From Paenibacillus planticolens (GTDB taxonomy: Bacteria; Bacillota; Bacilli; Paenibacillales; NBRC-103111): a stretch of 64,000 nucleotides of DNA. This document shows, in pieces, positions 1-9,148 of the stretch. Below the pieces are notes generated by a model. That model was not told where the DNA came from. It did not search any database and saw nothing but the letters and a program-made list of their open reading frames with translations. Positions within the stretch are counted from its first letter, which is position 1. Each line of letters starts with the position of its first letter. The stretch lies in NCBI RefSeq assembly GCF_013141725.1, contig NZ_WHNZ01000061.1, forward strand, positions 434,001 through 498,000, in the 5' to 3' direction. Position numbers and translations under genes: made by a program.

Positions 1-351
1 GATGTAACGGCACCGGGCGTCAGCATTGCCAGTACGTATCCAAACAATCAATACGCGGCTTTATCCGGCACTTCCATGGCAAGCCCGCATGTGACGGCTT
101 TGGCTGCACTAATCCGCTCCACGAATCCGACTTTGAAAAATAAGGACGTCTATCAAATTATGAGGGATACGGCGCAGGATATCGGTGAGAAAGGTCATGA
201 CAAATATTTCGGCTACGGTCTGATTGACGTCGTGAAAGCTGTTCAAAAAGCGGAAGAAAAAACGAGCGTGGGCTTTAACTGGCCTCATCGCTGGTTTCGT
301 CAGATGAGCCTTGTTTCCAATAAATATGCCTCAGTTGCGTTAGGCAAATAA
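1..351 (+). CDS. Subtilisin-like serine protease (S8), C-terminal part only
   Basis: The reading frame is open from base 1, so the gene begins outside the window and only the last 116 residues are visible. The segment contains GTSMASPHV (about residues 23-31 of the fragment), the signature around the catalytic serine of S8 peptidases. It is preceded by DVTAPGVSI, the usual strand before it, and followed by a helix and the FGYGLIDVVKAV motif that closes the subtilase fold. About 35 further residues follow with no recognisable domain. The Asp and His of the triad would lie upstream and cannot be seen. A strong intrinsic terminator starts 3 bases after the stop. The family is certain; whether the enzyme is secreted or intracellular cannot be judged from this fragment. 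Confidence 0.93.
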   Translation, partial: DVTAPGVSIASTYPNNQYAALSGTSMASPHVTALAALIRSTNPTLKNKDVYQIMRDTAQDIGEKGHDKYFGYGLIDVVKAVQKAEEKTSVGFNWPHRWFRQMSLVSNKYASVALGK

Positions 352-353
352 CA

Positions 354-399
354 AACAGGCTGCCCTTAGGTTTCCATACCTGGGGCAGCCTGTTTTGTT
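354..399 (+). terminator. Intrinsic terminator of the subtilase gene
   Basis: A perfect 12-bp stem (354-365 with 383-394, AACAGGCTGCCC) is followed by TTTTGTT. It lies immediately after the stop codon. It belongs to a set of AGGCTG-type terminators seen several times in this window. Confidence 0.9.
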
Positions 400-402
400 G
401 CT

Positions 403-441
403 TGAAAAACTAAATACCCGCAAGGCCGAAGCCTTGCGGGT
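403..441 (-). terminator. Terminator of rnpB with UUCG tetraloop
   Basis: Read on the minus strand, an 11-bp perfect stem ACCCGCAAGGC/GCCTTGCGGGT (416-426 with 431-441) closes a TTCG loop. A T-rich run ATTTAGTTTTTC follows. It lies just downstream of the 3' end of the RNase P RNA. Confidence 0.88.
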
Positions 442-453
442 AACCGACAGTAA

Positions 454-878
454 TGGAAAGTTTGCCGTAAGCCGGGTTCTGTACTTCCGGTGGTCGTAAC
501 GGGCGTCTGTCCCCTGCCACCATTGAAGCGACAATCATCTATCTAGGCCATACATTGCTGCACAGCTCAAGCGACCAACCCGAACGCGTCTCAGGCGAAG
601 ACTACCGTCTCGAAGACGGCTAGCGTTCCTCTAGGTCTTGCTCCAAGTGGGGTTTACCAGGATCTATGTCACCATAGAACCTCGTGGTCTCTTACACCAC
701 GGTTCCACCCTTGCCTGATCTCATCCGAAGATGAGCCATCGGCGGTCCATTTCTGTGGCCCTATCCTTCAACTCGCGTTGACTGGACGTTATCCAGCACC
801 CTGCCTTATGGAGCCCGGACTTTCCTCTCGCTGTGGCTTACCCACAGCCAGCGATTGTCTGTCAAACTTTCCGACGCA
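454..878 (-). ncRNA. rnpB: RNase P RNA (catalytic subunit of ribonuclease P)
   Basis: This is the RNA that processes the 5' ends of tRNA precursors. The minus strand shows the conserved P4/CR-I block GAGAGGAAAGTCCGGGCTCC near the 5' end (centred on about 825). It also shows the conserved 3' block ACAGAACCCGGCTTAC (about 465-480). The ends pair as helix P1 (GGAAAGTTTG near 872 with CAAACTTTCC near 454-464). The length, about 420 nt, fits bacterial RNase P RNA. Ends are approximate: the 5' end is set from the promoter -10 box and the 3' end from the P1 closure. No protein gene overlaps convincingly. Confidence 0.96.
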
Positions 879-884
879 TAGGAT

Positions 885-913
885 AGTATACTAGGAATGC
901 CTTCGAATTACAA
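885..913 (-). promoter_or_regulatory. Sigma-A promoter of rnpB
   Basis: On the minus strand, TTGTAA (908-913), a 17-bp spacer and TATACT (885-890). The predicted start is about base 878, which agrees with the 5' end of the RNase P RNA. Confidence 0.8.
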
Positions 914-951
914 CTGTTGTTCGTTTCCTCAGCTGCCAATTGCCAAAAATG

Positions 952-2061
952 CTACAGGAACTGGAAAGGTTCCGTATTCACTTCGGATGCCAGCACCTCT
1001 GTATCCGATTTGCTCAATTGCGCGGCGAGATAATCGGCCACGCCGCGCTTCATAATCTTCTCGACGTTATGCCCGACGTCGATGAGGGCAATTCCTGCCG
1101 CAAGCGCATCGTGCGCGGTGTGGTAATCGATGTCGCCGGTGACCAGCACATCGGCGCCGGCAAACATGGCGTGCCGCATGTAGCGGCCGCCTGAGCCCCC
1201 CAGCACGGCCACCTTGCGGATGGGCCGTGCCAAATCGCCGACGACGCGCACCATAGGCACGTCGAACGCCGTTTTCGCGAGCTCGGTCAGCTCGCGGAGC
1301 GTCATCGGCGCGGGCAGCTTGCCTGCGCGCCCAAGACCGAACACTCTACCCTTGAGATCCATCGGGTAGAGGTCATAGGCCACCTCCTCATAGGGGTGGG
1401 CCTTCAGCATTGCCTGAACCGCCTTGCGCTGAACGCTGGCGGTTACGATCGTCTCTACGCGTACTTCCTGTACGCGTTCAAGCTTGCCCGCTTCCCCGAT
1501 ATACGGGTGCGTCCCTTCCTGCGGAAGGAACGTCCCCGTTCCGGGAATGTTGAAGGAGCAGTGGCTGTACTGCCCGATCCACCCCGATCCCGCGGTGAAG
1601 AGGGCATCCAGCACAGCCTGGTGGTGCGTCTCAGGGACGAAGACGACCAGCTTCTGCAGCTTCTCCGTATGCACATCCTCCAGATGAGTAAGCTCCGTTA
1701 GGCCAAGTACGCCCGCCATCATATCGTTGACTCCGCCTTCCGCCACATCCAAATTCGTGTGAGCGATATAAACGGCAATATCATGCTTGATTAACTTTTC
1801 ATACAAGCGGCCCGCAGGCGTATCGGTTTGAAGATGAGCAAGCGGTCTGAAAATGATTGCATGATGAGCAATGATCAAATTAGCGCCTAAGCGAATCGCT
1901 TCTTCAACAACTTCATCGTTGACATCCAAGGCAACAAGCACCTTCTGAATCTCCTTCTGCAAGGAGCCGAGCTGCAAGCCAATTTTGTCATCAGGCATCG
2001 CATAATGCTTGGGTGCCAGCTGTTCGAACAGCTGAATTACGGTTTGACCTTTTGCAAACAA
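952..2061 (-). CDS. Nif3-like dinuclear metal-centre protein (YqfO type)
   Basis: The 369-residue protein belongs to the NIF3/GTP cyclohydrolase I type 2-like family, whose cellular role is unsettled. It has the long form of Bacillus YqfO: an N-terminal half with the metal-binding AHHAIIF (about residue 65) and HTNLDVAEGG (about 100) motifs, a central insert resembling the PII/CutA fold, and a C-terminal half with GDIDYHTAHDA and DVGHNVEK motifs. The start is TTG at 2061, set by AAAGGAGG seven bases upstream. The gene overlaps the end of trmK by 25 bases, so translation is probably coupled. The pairing of trmK with this gene next to sigA matches B. subtilis yqfN-yqfO. Confidence 0.93.
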   Translation of the reverse strand: MFAKGQTVIQLFEQLAPKHYAMPDDKIGLQLGSLQKEIQKVLVALDVNDEVVEEAIRLGANLIIAHHAIIFRPLAHLQTDTPAGRLYEKLIKHDIAVYIAHTNLDVAEGGVNDMMAGVLGLTELTHLEDVHTEKLQKLVVFVPETHHQAVLDALFTAGSGWIGQYSHCSFNIPGTGTFLPQEGTHPYIGEAGKLERVQEVRVETIVTASVQRKAVQAMLKAHPYEEVAYDLYPMDLKGRVFGLGRAGKLPAPMTLRELTELAKTAFDVPMVRVVGDLARPIRKVAVLGGSGGRYMRHAMFAGADVLVTGDIDYHTAHDALAAGIALIDVGHNVEKIMKRGVADYLAAQLSKSDTEVLASEVNTEPFQFL

Positions 2062-2801
2062 GCGATGACCTCCTTTATTTCTTTCATTTCTTGCGCTATT
2101 TGCGCTGCTTTGGCCGTAGAAGCTTCGGCAGTGGAAAGCTTTAATTGACCTTCAATCATCGCCAATTTCTTTAATTCGCTCTCCCACTTGGCAAACCACA
2201 CTTCTGGAGCTTCCTCCACCAAGTAAGGACCCATCTGCAGCAAGCGCTCCTTCGTTACCGTGACTCCTCCCGGCAGCACACGCTCGGCGTACAGCGCTTC
2301 CTGGGAACTCTTGTCACCGGTAGTTCCCGCGGTCGCCGTCAAGATCTCATAAATCTTGCCGTCTTCTTCCAAAATCGCTTCCGCGTCAAGCTTCCAGCCT
2401 TCCGCGAGCAGCCATCTGCGAACGTGATCTTCACCGACATTAGGCTGTAAAATCAGATGCGTGACACCTTCAAGTTTGCCTTTACCTGCTTCCAAAATGC
2501 TCGCCATCAAACTGCCGCCCATACCGGCAATGGTAATCACATTCACTTCTCCCGGTTCAATGACCGCCAGGCCGTCACCGGATCTTACACTTATTTTTTG
2601 AGATAAACCGCATTCAAGCACTTGACGTGTTGCCGCTTCAAAAGGACCCGGATTGACTTCGCCGGCCACGGCGAACACAATAACACCCTGCTGTGCCAGA
2701 TAAGTCGGCAGCAAGGCATGATCGGACCCAATATCCGCCAGCTTTGATCCCGCAGGTACACGCTCTGCGATCATTTGCAATCTTTTCGATAATTTTACCA
2801 T
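2037..2801 (-). CDS. trmK: tRNA (adenine22-N1)-methyltransferase TrmK
   Basis: This is a SAM-dependent enzyme of the TrmK/YqfN family (COG2384), which methylates A22 in the D-loop of some tRNAs in the cytoplasm. The 254-residue protein starts with a short RLQMIAERVPAGSKLADIGSDHALLP segment in which the DIGSDHALLPTYL part (about residues 22-34) is the SAM-binding motif I. GDGLAVI and the catalytic-loop region TIAGMGGSLMASIL (about 90-103) follow, and NVGEDHVRRWL after that is typical of the family. The C-terminal 60 residues form a predicted helical pair. The start ATG lies three bases after the stop of the upstream membrane-protein gene, so the two are cotranscribed. Confidence 0.93.
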   Translation of the reverse strand: MVKLSKRLQMIAERVPAGSKLADIGSDHALLPTYLAQQGVIVFAVAGEVNPGPFEAATRQVLECGLSQKISVRSGDGLAVIEPGEVNVITIAGMGGSLMASILEAGKGKLEGVTHLILQPNVGEDHVRRWLLAEGWKLDAEAILEEDGKIYEILTATAGTTGDKSSQEALYAERVLPGGVTVTKERLLQMGPYLVEEAPEVWFAKWESELKKLAMIEGQLKLSTAEASTAKAAQIAQEMKEIKEVIACLQKVKP

Positions 2802-2804
2802 CTG

Positions 2805-3635
2805 TTAAACGACCCACTCTACCCATTTTTTTCGCAGCATGAAAAATGCCGCGCCCGCCAAAAGCAATTTTCCTGTAAACGATAATTGTATGACGCGGGA
2901 GCTCATATCGACATCCGTAAGGAATGTCATCGCTTCAGGAGCAAACCAAACAAGACTGCCGACCAGCAGTAGAACGCCGGCCACTTGCTTATTCGTATGA
3001 TGCGCAAGCCAAGCAATCCATATAAGTACAATACTAACCGGAATCCAGCTAATTTCAAGTGAGAACCAGCCAGGGCTCTGCAGCTTTTGCAAGAGCAGCC
3101 AACCGTATGTTCCCACTAGGCCAAACCAACCGCATAACTGGAAAATAGCCATCCGGCCCGTTACGCCGTTTATCATCCATACTATACTACAGAAAGCTAA
3201 ATAACCAATATACGTGTAGGAGGAACTCACTTCGTGCAGGTCCATTAAATAAAGCCCCAGCAGCAGCAGCGTCAAAGAAGACACACCGCAAAGCAAGTAA
3301 GAAATCACAGGGGATTTGCTATATTGACGATAGGCAAACGCATAACAAATGACGACAAAAAGCGTGGAAATTCCAATTTGCATTGGCATTCCAAAAGAGT
3401 TAAAATTAAGAGCAGATAAGGCCAGAGCGGCTATTACCGCCATGATCACCAACCATATTTTCCAAGAACTGTTTGCGATTGAAGATGCGGAAACCCCCAT
3501 GATGGAAGCAGGTTTTGGCGTGGTTTCATCCATATACAAATTCATCAGAAAATCACAGTAATGCTCAGGAAGCAATTTGCTTCGCCGCCAATGATCAATT
3601 TCCTTTACAATTACTTTTCGTTTCTCAGTATCCAT
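2805..3635 (-). CDS. Conserved multi-pass membrane protein, DUF2157-like
   Basis: Function unknown. The 276-residue protein has a cytoplasmic N-terminal segment containing HWRRSKLLPEHYCDFLMNLY. This resembles the N-terminal helix pair of DUF2157 proteins. About seven to eight hydrophobic segments follow from residue 60 to the end. A GTG at 3647 would add four residues but lies directly on the ribosome binding site. ATG 3635 sits nine bases after AGGAAGGTG and is preferred. The gene lies between sigA and trmK, the place where I recall B. subtilis having the cytochrome gene cccA. It has no haem-binding CxxCH and is unrelated. Confidence 0.75.
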   Translation of the reverse strand: MDTEKRKVIVKEIDHWRRSKLLPEHYCDFLMNLYMDETTPKPASIMGVSASSIANSSWKIWLVIMAVIAALALSALNFNSFGMPMQIGISTLFVVICYAFAYRQYSKSPVISYLLCGVSSLTLLLLGLYLMDLHEVSSSYTYIGYLAFCSIVWMINGVTGRMAIFQLCGWFGLVGTYGWLLLQKLQSPGWFSLEISWIPVSIVLIWIAWLAHHTNKQVAGVLLLVGSLVWFAPEAMTFLTDVDMSSRVIQLSFTGKLLLAGAAFFMLRKKWVEWVV

Positions 3636-3705
3636 GTCATCGCTCACCTTCCTACTACTTTATCGGTGATTTCATGCTTTTGTTTTAGTCATACTTTTCA
3701 ACATA

Positions 3706-3740
3706 ACAAAAGACCCCGCCGAAACTGGCAGGGCCCTCTC
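3706..3740 (-). terminator. Terminator of rpoD (sigA)
   Basis: On the minus strand, GGGCCCTGCC and GGCGGGGTC pair (one G-U) around a short loop and run into TTTTGTTATG. It starts 9 bases after the rpoD stop and separates rpoD from the trmK group. Confidence 0.75.
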
Positions 3741-3748
3741 ACAGCGCT

Positions 3749-4864
3749 TTATTCTAAGAAATCCTTCAATCGTTTACTGCGGCTAGGGTGTCTCAGCTTA
3801 CGCAAAGCTTTGGCCTCAATTTGACGAATCCGCTCGCGAGTAACGCCGAAAACTTTACCTACTTCTTCAAGCGTGCGCGTACGGCCATCATCCAGACCAA
3901 AACGCAAACGAAGTACATTCTCTTCTCTTTCCGTCAACGTATCCAATACGTCCTCAAGCTGTTCTTTCAGAAGTTCGTATGCCGCAGCATCCGCTGGTGC
4001 AAGCGCTTCTTGATCTTCGATGAAGTCACCCAAATGCGAATCGTCTTCTTCACCGATTGGTGTTTCCAAAGAAACAGGTTCTTGTGCGATTTTCATGATT
4101 TCACGTACTTTATCCGTGCTCAAATCCATCTCTTTCGCAATTTCTTCCGGAGTGGGTTCGCGCCCAAGCTCTTGCAGCAATTGACGGGAAACACGAATCA
4201 ATTTGTTAATGGTTTCGACCATATGTACAGGAATACGAATCGTTCTCGCCTGGTCTGCAATGGCGCGCGTAATCGCTTGACGAATCCACCAAGTTGCATA
4301 AGTGGAGAACTTGTAACCTTTGGTATGGTCGAATTTCTCAACCGCTTTAATGAGTCCCATATTTCCTTCTTGGATCAAATCCAAGAATAACATGCCGCGT
4401 CCTACATACCTTTTGGCAATACTTACGACGAGTCTAAGGTTCGCTTCCGCCAAGCGTCGCTTCGCTTCTTCGTCCCCATTCTCAATCCGTTTGGCTAAGC
4501 CGACTTCATCTTCCGCAGAAAGAAGCGGAACACGACCGATTTCCTTCAAATACATCCGAACTGGATCATTAATCTTAATCCCCGGCGGTAAGGCCAGATC
4601 ATCATCGAAGTTAAATTCATCGCGATCATTTTCTTCAGGATTCATGGAATCGTCGTCCGATTCATTTCCTACATCGATACCTTGCTCCGAAAGCTGCTCA
4701 AAAAACTCATCGATTTGCTCAGGATCCTGATCGAAGGGAGCTAATTTTTCCATAATATCCTTGTAAGTAAGTGAGGACCGCTTTTTCCCTTGCTCTATGA
4801 GCTGGTCTTTCACCTGGTCCAAGGTCAACTCTGTCTCTAGTTCTGTACGCTGATCATTCGCCAT
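3749..4864 (-). CDS. rpoD: RNA polymerase primary sigma factor SigA (RpoD)
   Basis: This is the housekeeping sigma factor that directs RNA polymerase to -35/-10 promoters. The protein is 371 residues from ATG 4864, which is the length of B. subtilis SigA. Region 1.1 is short. Region 2 contains the core-binding and -10 recognition stretch with [20 protein letters not shown] and [15 protein letters not shown]. Region 3 has HMVETINKL. Region 4 ends with the -35-recognising helix-turn-helix [24 protein letters not shown] at 4891 keeps the frame open, but GGGAGGAGGGAG lies between it and ATG 4864 and fixes the start there. The gene follows dnaG by 37 bases, as in the classical macromolecular-synthesis operon. 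Confidence 0.98.
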   Translation of the reverse strand: MANDQRTELETELTLDQVKDQLIEQGKKRSSLTYKDIMEKLAPFDQDPEQIDEFFEQLSEQGIDVGNESDDDSMNPEENDRDEFNFDDDLALPPGIKINDPVRMYLKEIGRVPLLSAEDEVGLAKRIENGDEEAKRRLAEANLRLVVSIAKRYVGRGMLFLDLIQEGNMGLIKAVEKFDHTKGYKFSTYATWWIRQAITRAIADQARTIRIPVHMVETINKLIRVSRQLLQELGREPTPEEIAKEMDLSTDKVREIMKIAQEPVSLETPIGEEDDSHLGDFIEDQEALAPADAAAYELLKEQLEDVLDTLTEREENVLRLRFGLDDGRTRTLEEVGKVFGVTRERIRQIEAKALRKLRHPSRSKRLKDFLE

Positions 4865-4901
4865 AGTACGGACTCCCTCCTCCCTAGTCAATTCAGTAGC
4901 T

Positions 4902-6749
4902 CTACGTTGACTTTAATCGTTTTTCTAGGGCGATAATTTCAATTGCAATTTGTGCTGCTCGAAGATGATCCCCCGCGCGCTCGGCGCGAACTCGTTCTTC
5001 TTTCTTGCGTTCAATTTCTTCTTGCATCGGAACTTTACGAATTTGGCGAATATAGTCGTCAATCACTTGTTCGTTCATTCCATGACCGGCTCCCATCATC
5101 ACGATGGAACTGGCCAAGCTCTCCAGCTGTTCGTCTTGCAGCATGGCAATGTATCGGCTTGCATCCGGCTCAGCATTCTGAGCGTAGTAAGCATATAAAT
5201 AAGCAGCTAAGACTGCGTGAGCTTCAACGTTGAATTGATCTCCCAACTGTTCTTCCACATGTGCGCAAACGTCGCGGTCATGCATCATAACAGCCAAAAT
5301 CAATCGTTCAGCATTGTGATAAGCTGGCAAAAGCGAAGGCGTTTTCTTGCGTGTTCGTTCCGCTGTTCTCCCATTATTCATAACATTATTCCACAGAATT
5401 GGTTTATTATCCCCATCCGGTCGGTTTTTTTCCGATTGCAGCAAGATTTCATGAAGGTCTAACTTCATGGCCTCATAGGAGGAGTCAGGGAATTCAGATG
5501 CCAATTGTTTTAAGTAATGTTCTCGTTCCATAGGAGACTGAAGATCACTAATTAACTTCACAGCGGACTGCAGATAACGAAGTCTGTCACCGTCCTCATG
5601 CAACTTAAAATTTTTACGGATATACAAAAGCTTATATTTCATCGATGGCACGGCAGGTTCAATGATCTCCCGTACGAATCGGTCAAAACCATAATTTTTC
5701 ACATAATCATCCGGGTCCTTGCCATCCGGCAGCATCGCTACGGTAACTCGGCTTCCCGTCTCTTCCAGAATCGGAATGCTTTTGAAAGCAGCCGATTGTC
5801 CGGCGTTGTCCCCGTCATAACATAGGACGATCTGATCAGCGTTGCGGTTCAGCAGAGCCGCGTGCTCTTTGGTAAGTGCAGTCCCCATCGTAGCGACCCC
5901 GTTGCTGATTCCTGCTTCCCAAGCCTTAATAACATCTACGTAGCCTTCAAAAAGGACCGCTTGCTGCAGTTTTCGCATATTGGGTCTTGCCAAATGAAGA
6001 TTGTACATCGTCCTGCTTTTATTAAATAGAATAGATTCCGGACTATTTAAATACTTGGGTTGAGCATCGCCCATCGATCTCCCACCGAAAGCAATGACTT
6101 TGCCCGCGGCATCGCAGATCGGGAACATAATGCGCTCCCTGAATTTATCCACGTAGCCAGTTCCTTCATGTCTAGCCGATAATAAACCGCCTTTTTCCAT
6201 TAGCGTCAAATCGAACTCACGTTTCACCAACTGCTGAACCAATGTATCCCACATAGCCGGGGCATAACCGATTTGAAACGTATCGATCAGCTTATCCGAA
6301 ATACCTCTTGAGGCTAAATATCCTTTAGCCACTTTGCCTTGCTCTGTGTTCCCTAAAATATAATGATAAAGCTTAGCTGCAAAATCATAAGCTTTCAGCA
6401 GCGTTGCTTTCTCTTGCTGCTGCTCGTTCTGCTCTTCGGTCGCTTCCTCCCACGTAATAGGGATATCCGCTTCTTCCGCAAGCTTGGTCACGGCTTCTGA
6501 GAAACTAAGGCCTTCAATTTCCATCACGAAACGAATTAAATTTCCGCCGACATTACAACCGAAACAACGATAAATTTGTTTTTCGGGTGTGACGGTGAAC
6601 GAAGGGCTTTTCTCGGAATGGAAAGGACACAGCCCTTTCATATAATGCCCTTGTTTGCTCAAATGTACATGCCTGCCAATCACATCAACGATGTCATGGC
6701 GCTTCAGTACAGCCTCAATGACCTCTTCAGGTATGCGTCCGTACCTCAT
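4902..6749 (-). CDS. dnaG: DNA primase DnaG
   Basis: DnaG makes RNA primers at the replication fork in complex with the replicative helicase. The N-terminal zinc ribbon is visible ([11 protein letters not shown] then CFGCNVGGN, about residues 36-65). The TOPRIM catalytic core follows, with FEGYVDVI (metal-binding Glu) and [10 protein letters not shown] (Asp pair) at about 260-320. The C-terminal 150 residues form the helicase-binding domain. Length is 615 residues from ATG 6749, close to B. subtilis DnaG. A GTG five codons upstream is possible but has no ribosome binding site, while GGTGGAAAG precedes the ATG. The gene lies directly upstream of rpoD in the same orientation. Confidence 0.97.
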   Translation of the reverse strand: MRYGRIPEEVIEAVLKRHDIVDVIGRHVHLSKQGHYMKGLCPFHSEKSPSFTVTPEKQIYRCFGCNVGGNLIRFVMEIEGLSFSEAVTKLAEEADIPITWEEATEEQNEQQQEKATLLKAYDFAAKLYHYILGNTEQGKVAKGYLASRGISDKLIDTFQIGYAPAMWDTLVQQLVKREFDLTLMEKGGLLSARHEGTGYVDKFRERIMFPICDAAGKVIAFGGRSMGDAQPKYLNSPESILFNKSRTMYNLHLARPNMRKLQQAVLFEGYVDVIKAWEAGISNGVATMGTALTKEHAALLNRNADQIVLCYDGDNAGQSAAFKSIPILEETGSRVTVAMLPDGKDPDDYVKNYGFDRFVREIIEPAVPSMKYKLLYIRKNFKLHEDGDRLRYLQSAVKLISDLQSPMEREHYLKQLASEFPDSSYEAMKLDLHEILLQSEKNRPDGDNKPILWNNVMNNGRTAERTRKKTPSLLPAYHNAERLILAVMMHDRDVCAHVEEQLGDQFNVEAHAVLAAYLYAYYAQNAEPDASRYIAMLQDEQLESLASSIVMMGAGHGMNEQVIDDYIRQIRKVPMQEEIERKKEERVRAERAGDHLRAAQIAIEIIALEKRLKST

Positions 6750-6798
6750 GTTCTTTCCACCCACAATTCAGGTCGCTTTTCCGACTAAGTACTATTCG

Positions 6799-7263
6799 CT
6801 ACTTGTTTTCGTTTTCCTGCAAATTTCTTAAAAGTTTTGTCAAACCGTGTAGAAAATTTTTGCGATCCTCGTCTGTAAAAGGTTTTGGCCCTTTCGAATG
6901 CTTGCCGGATCTGCGCATTTTCGCTGAGGTATGACGACGATCCAATAAAAAATCAATCGAACTGTCCGTATATTCCTGCCCCCGATTTGTCAAACAAAAC
7001 GAGCCTTTCGCTAACCCGAGCGCGGCGAGACCAAAATCTTGCGTCACCAAAATATCGCCTTGCTTAATCTGATTAGCGATATACAGATCGACAGACTGAT
7101 CGGACCGATCCACTTGAATGACCTTCACGCCCGGGTTCTCCTTCATCCGATGATCGAAAGAAGCAACCAGCACAACTTGTACACCAAATTGCCTTCCTGC
7201 CTGCTCGATCTCAGATTTCACGGGACAAGCATCGGCATCGACGATAATACTTCTTGCACCCAT
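6799..7263 (-). CDS. yqxD: UPF0178 / DUF188 protein, YqxD (YaiI) family
   Basis: The 154-residue cytoplasmic protein of unknown biochemical role belongs to the YaiI/YqxD family (DUF188). It has the family's N-terminal VDADACPVK motif, a PIN-like acidic strand, a central QVDRSDQSVDLYI and DILVTQDFGLAALGL, and the terminal RRSGKHSKGPKPFT motif. The PIN-like acidic residues suggest a nuclease-type fold, but activity is not established. The position between ppsR and dnaG is the same as in B. subtilis (yqfL-yqxD-dnaG). The start ATG has only a weak ribosome binding site. Confidence 0.92.
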   Translation of the reverse strand: MGARSIIVDADACPVKSEIEQAGRQFGVQVVLVASFDHRMKENPGVKVIQVDRSDQSVDLYIANQIKQGDILVTQDFGLAALGLAKGSFCLTNRGQEYTDSSIDFLLDRRHTSAKMRRSGKHSKGPKPFTDEDRKNFLHGLTKLLRNLQENENK

Positions 7264-7354
7264 TCGGTTCAGCCCACGCCCTTTTTACGAAATCTCACCG
7301 TACTATTATATACGATGAACTTCTAAAAAATCCTGCAAGAATAAACATAAAACC

Positions 7355-8170
7355 TTACTGAACCCGCTCGATATGATCCATAACCAGACTTGCTGTTTCC
7401 TCTACGGCACGGTTCGAGACATCGAAGATTACGCAACCGATTTTGCTCATAATTTTGTCAGCAAAAGCCAGTTCTATTTTAATACGTTCTACATTCGCAT
7501 AGGTTGCATTTTCTGCAAGACCAAGTGTACGAAGCCGTTCTTGCCGAATGACATTCAATTTATCCGGGTCGATCCTGAGCCCGATAATTTTATCTTTCGG
7601 AACCGTGTAAATAGCAGCAGGGGGCTGCATTTCCGGCACTAGCGGCACATTGGCCACTTTGAACCTTTTGTGCGCCAAGTACATGGATAACGGCGTTTTG
7701 GACGTGCGGGACACCCCAAGAAGAATAATGTCCGCCTTCTGAATACCGCTGAAATCCCGGCCATCATCATATTTAACGGCAAATTCGACCGCTTCGACTT
7801 TTTTAAAATAATCCTCATCCAGCGGATGAATCATCCCCGGCTGTCTGCGGGGTTCTTGATGAAGCGCTTGCCCCAAGGTGTTCACAACCGGTCCAAGCAG
7901 ATCGATGTGCGGGATATTATATTCTTTCGCTTTGGCAATAAGATCGTCCCTGAGCTCAGGTATCACCAAAGTAAAGACGACAATACCGCCATGAATGCGA
8001 ATGGCATTAATCACTTTATCGATGCCTTCAATATCATGGATGAACGGAGCTCTTACAATCTCTACGGGAACTGGATGAAATTGCATCGCTGCAGCGCGTA
8101 CAACCGACTCTCCTGTTTCCCCGACAGAGTCAGAAACGACATAAACCCGAGTAGGTAATGGATGATCCAT
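7355..8170 (-). CDS. yqfL: Pyruvate phosphate dikinase regulatory protein family (YqfL/PpsR, DUF299)
   Basis: This family comprises bifunctional kinase/pyrophosphorylases that phosphorylate, using ADP, and dephosphorylate PEP-forming dikinases or PEP synthase. The 271-residue protein shows the N-terminal VYVVSDSVGETGESVV strand, the P-loop GVSRTSKTPLS (about residues 153-163) and the C-terminal NRAVEETASLV motif. The target dikinase is not in this window, so its substrate is inferred. It has its own consensus promoter downstream of recO and a long leader containing a hairpin. In B. subtilis yqfL follows ccpN and glyQS; none of those genes is present here. Confidence 0.93.
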   Translation of the reverse strand: MDHPLPTRVYVVSDSVGETGESVVRAAAMQFHPVPVEIVRAPFIHDIEGIDKVINAIRIHGGIVVFTLVIPELRDDLIAKAKEYNIPHIDLLGPVVNTLGQALHQEPRRQPGMIHPLDEDYFKKVEAVEFAVKYDDGRDFSGIQKADIILLGVSRTSKTPLSMYLAHKRFKVANVPLVPEMQPPAAIYTVPKDKIIGLRIDPDKLNVIRQERLRTLGLAENATYANVERIKIELAFADKIMSKIGCVIFDVSNRAVEETASLVMDHIERVQ

Positions 8171-8257
8171 TTTCCCATAGCCCCTTTCAACCTGTTCAGC
8201 AGGGACGAGGCCCTACATTAGCATTTGTATGTAAAGTAGTTTAGAACAGAACGTAAG

Positions 8258-8300
8258 CATAAAAAAACTCACCGATATGCGGTCAGCACAAAGGCGAGGT
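8258..8300 (-). terminator. Hairpin plus U-tract in the yqfL leader (recO terminator or attenuator)
   Basis: On the minus strand, ACCG-CATAT-CGGT followed by GAG and seven T's ends at about 8258. Just upstream, GGTGGAAAACACC can form a second small hairpin. The segment lies downstream of a consensus promoter (8313-8341), so a transcript started there would run straight into it. It could therefore be the terminator of recO, an attenuator, or the end of a very short RNA. Confidence 0.5.
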
Positions 8301-8312
8301 GTTTTCCACCAC

Positions 8313-8341
8313 ATCATATCAAAGCCAACATCACATGTCAA
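8313..8341 (-). promoter_or_regulatory. Sigma-A promoter upstream of yqfL
   Basis: Minus strand TTGACA (8336-8341), a 17-bp spacer and TATGAT (8313-8318). It begins 11 bases after the recO stop and gives a leader of about 135 nt before yqfL. Confidence 0.75.
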
Positions 8342-8352
8342 ATAAGGCCAAA

Positions 8353-9102
8353 TTATATATTGTACTTTTCCATTTGTTCGATAAAGTCTCTGGATTTCCA
8401 CTTTACGCCGATATGTATATCCATATAAGTTCTCATACAAGTCTTTATCTGCGCTTTCGTTTCATCTTTAACCTGAACGGCGCCAAGTCTGCGCATATCC
8501 ATGCGCGGGAACAGTTTGAGCAGTTTCAGAGCGCCTTCTCCAATCCCGATCGCTGCAGGATCTTTGTACCGGCACCGATTGCATAACGTTCCTCCCATGG
8601 CAGGGCTAAAGCTGGTGATACCCGCTGTTTCTCCGCAAGAAACGCAGCCATTCGTAACGGGCAAGTAACCGGCCAATTCAAACATTTTCATTTCATAGAG
8701 GTGAACAACGATTTGCATGTCCTTGCCCTCTTCGATAGCCATCAGACCTGCTCTCAACTGTTCGAACAGATAGGTGCTGCCTTCTTCATCGCCCAGCATG
8801 CGGTCCGTCATTTCGGCCAGGTACGACGCATGTGCAGACATATGCAAATCTTCTCGCAAAGCGTGATGAGCTTCGATGATTTCCGCAGAATTCAAAGATC
8901 CCATTTGACCGCGCTGTTTGAAAAAAACAAAATCGCCGTACGTAAAAAGCTGCGTAACGGCGGCATGTCTGCTTTTCACTTTTTTCGCACCCCGAGCCAT
9001 AACGCCAACTTTGCCCAGCTCGGGGGTGAACAAACTAATGATTTTATTCCCCTCTCCGTAATCCATACTACGGAGTACAATCCCCTGTACACTGCGCAGC
9101 AA
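8353..9102 (-). CDS. recO: DNA repair protein RecO
   Basis: RecO promotes RecA loading on SSB-coated DNA within the RecFOR pathway. The 249-residue protein has the N-terminal OB-fold (RSVQGIVLRSMDYGEGNKIISLFTPELG is the diagnostic first strand region) and a helical domain. It carries a four-cysteine zinc finger, CVSCGETAG...LCNRCR, at about residues 153-177. The start is TTG at 9102, preceded by GGGGGAAATCA. The gene follows yqzL and era as in other Bacillales. Confidence 0.95.
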   Translation of the reverse strand: MLRSVQGIVLRSMDYGEGNKIISLFTPELGKVGVMARGAKKVKSRHAAVTQLFTYGDFVFFKQRGQMGSLNSAEIIEAHHALREDLHMSAHASYLAEMTDRMLGDEEGSTYLFEQLRAGLMAIEEGKDMQIVVHLYEMKMFELAGYLPVTNGCVSCGETAGITSFSPAMGGTLCNRCRYKDPAAIGIGEGALKLLKLFPRMDMRRLGAVQVKDETKAQIKTCMRTYMDIHIGVKWKSRDFIEQMEKYNI

Positions 9103-9148
9103 ATGATTTCCCCCATGTAGGCCGCTCCAGGCTTACGACTTGTTTCTT

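Noticed and set aside
4865-4891. TTG start giving a nine-residue extension of sigma A
   Set aside because: GGGAGGAGGGAG lies inside the extension and ATG 4864 gives exactly the SigA length.
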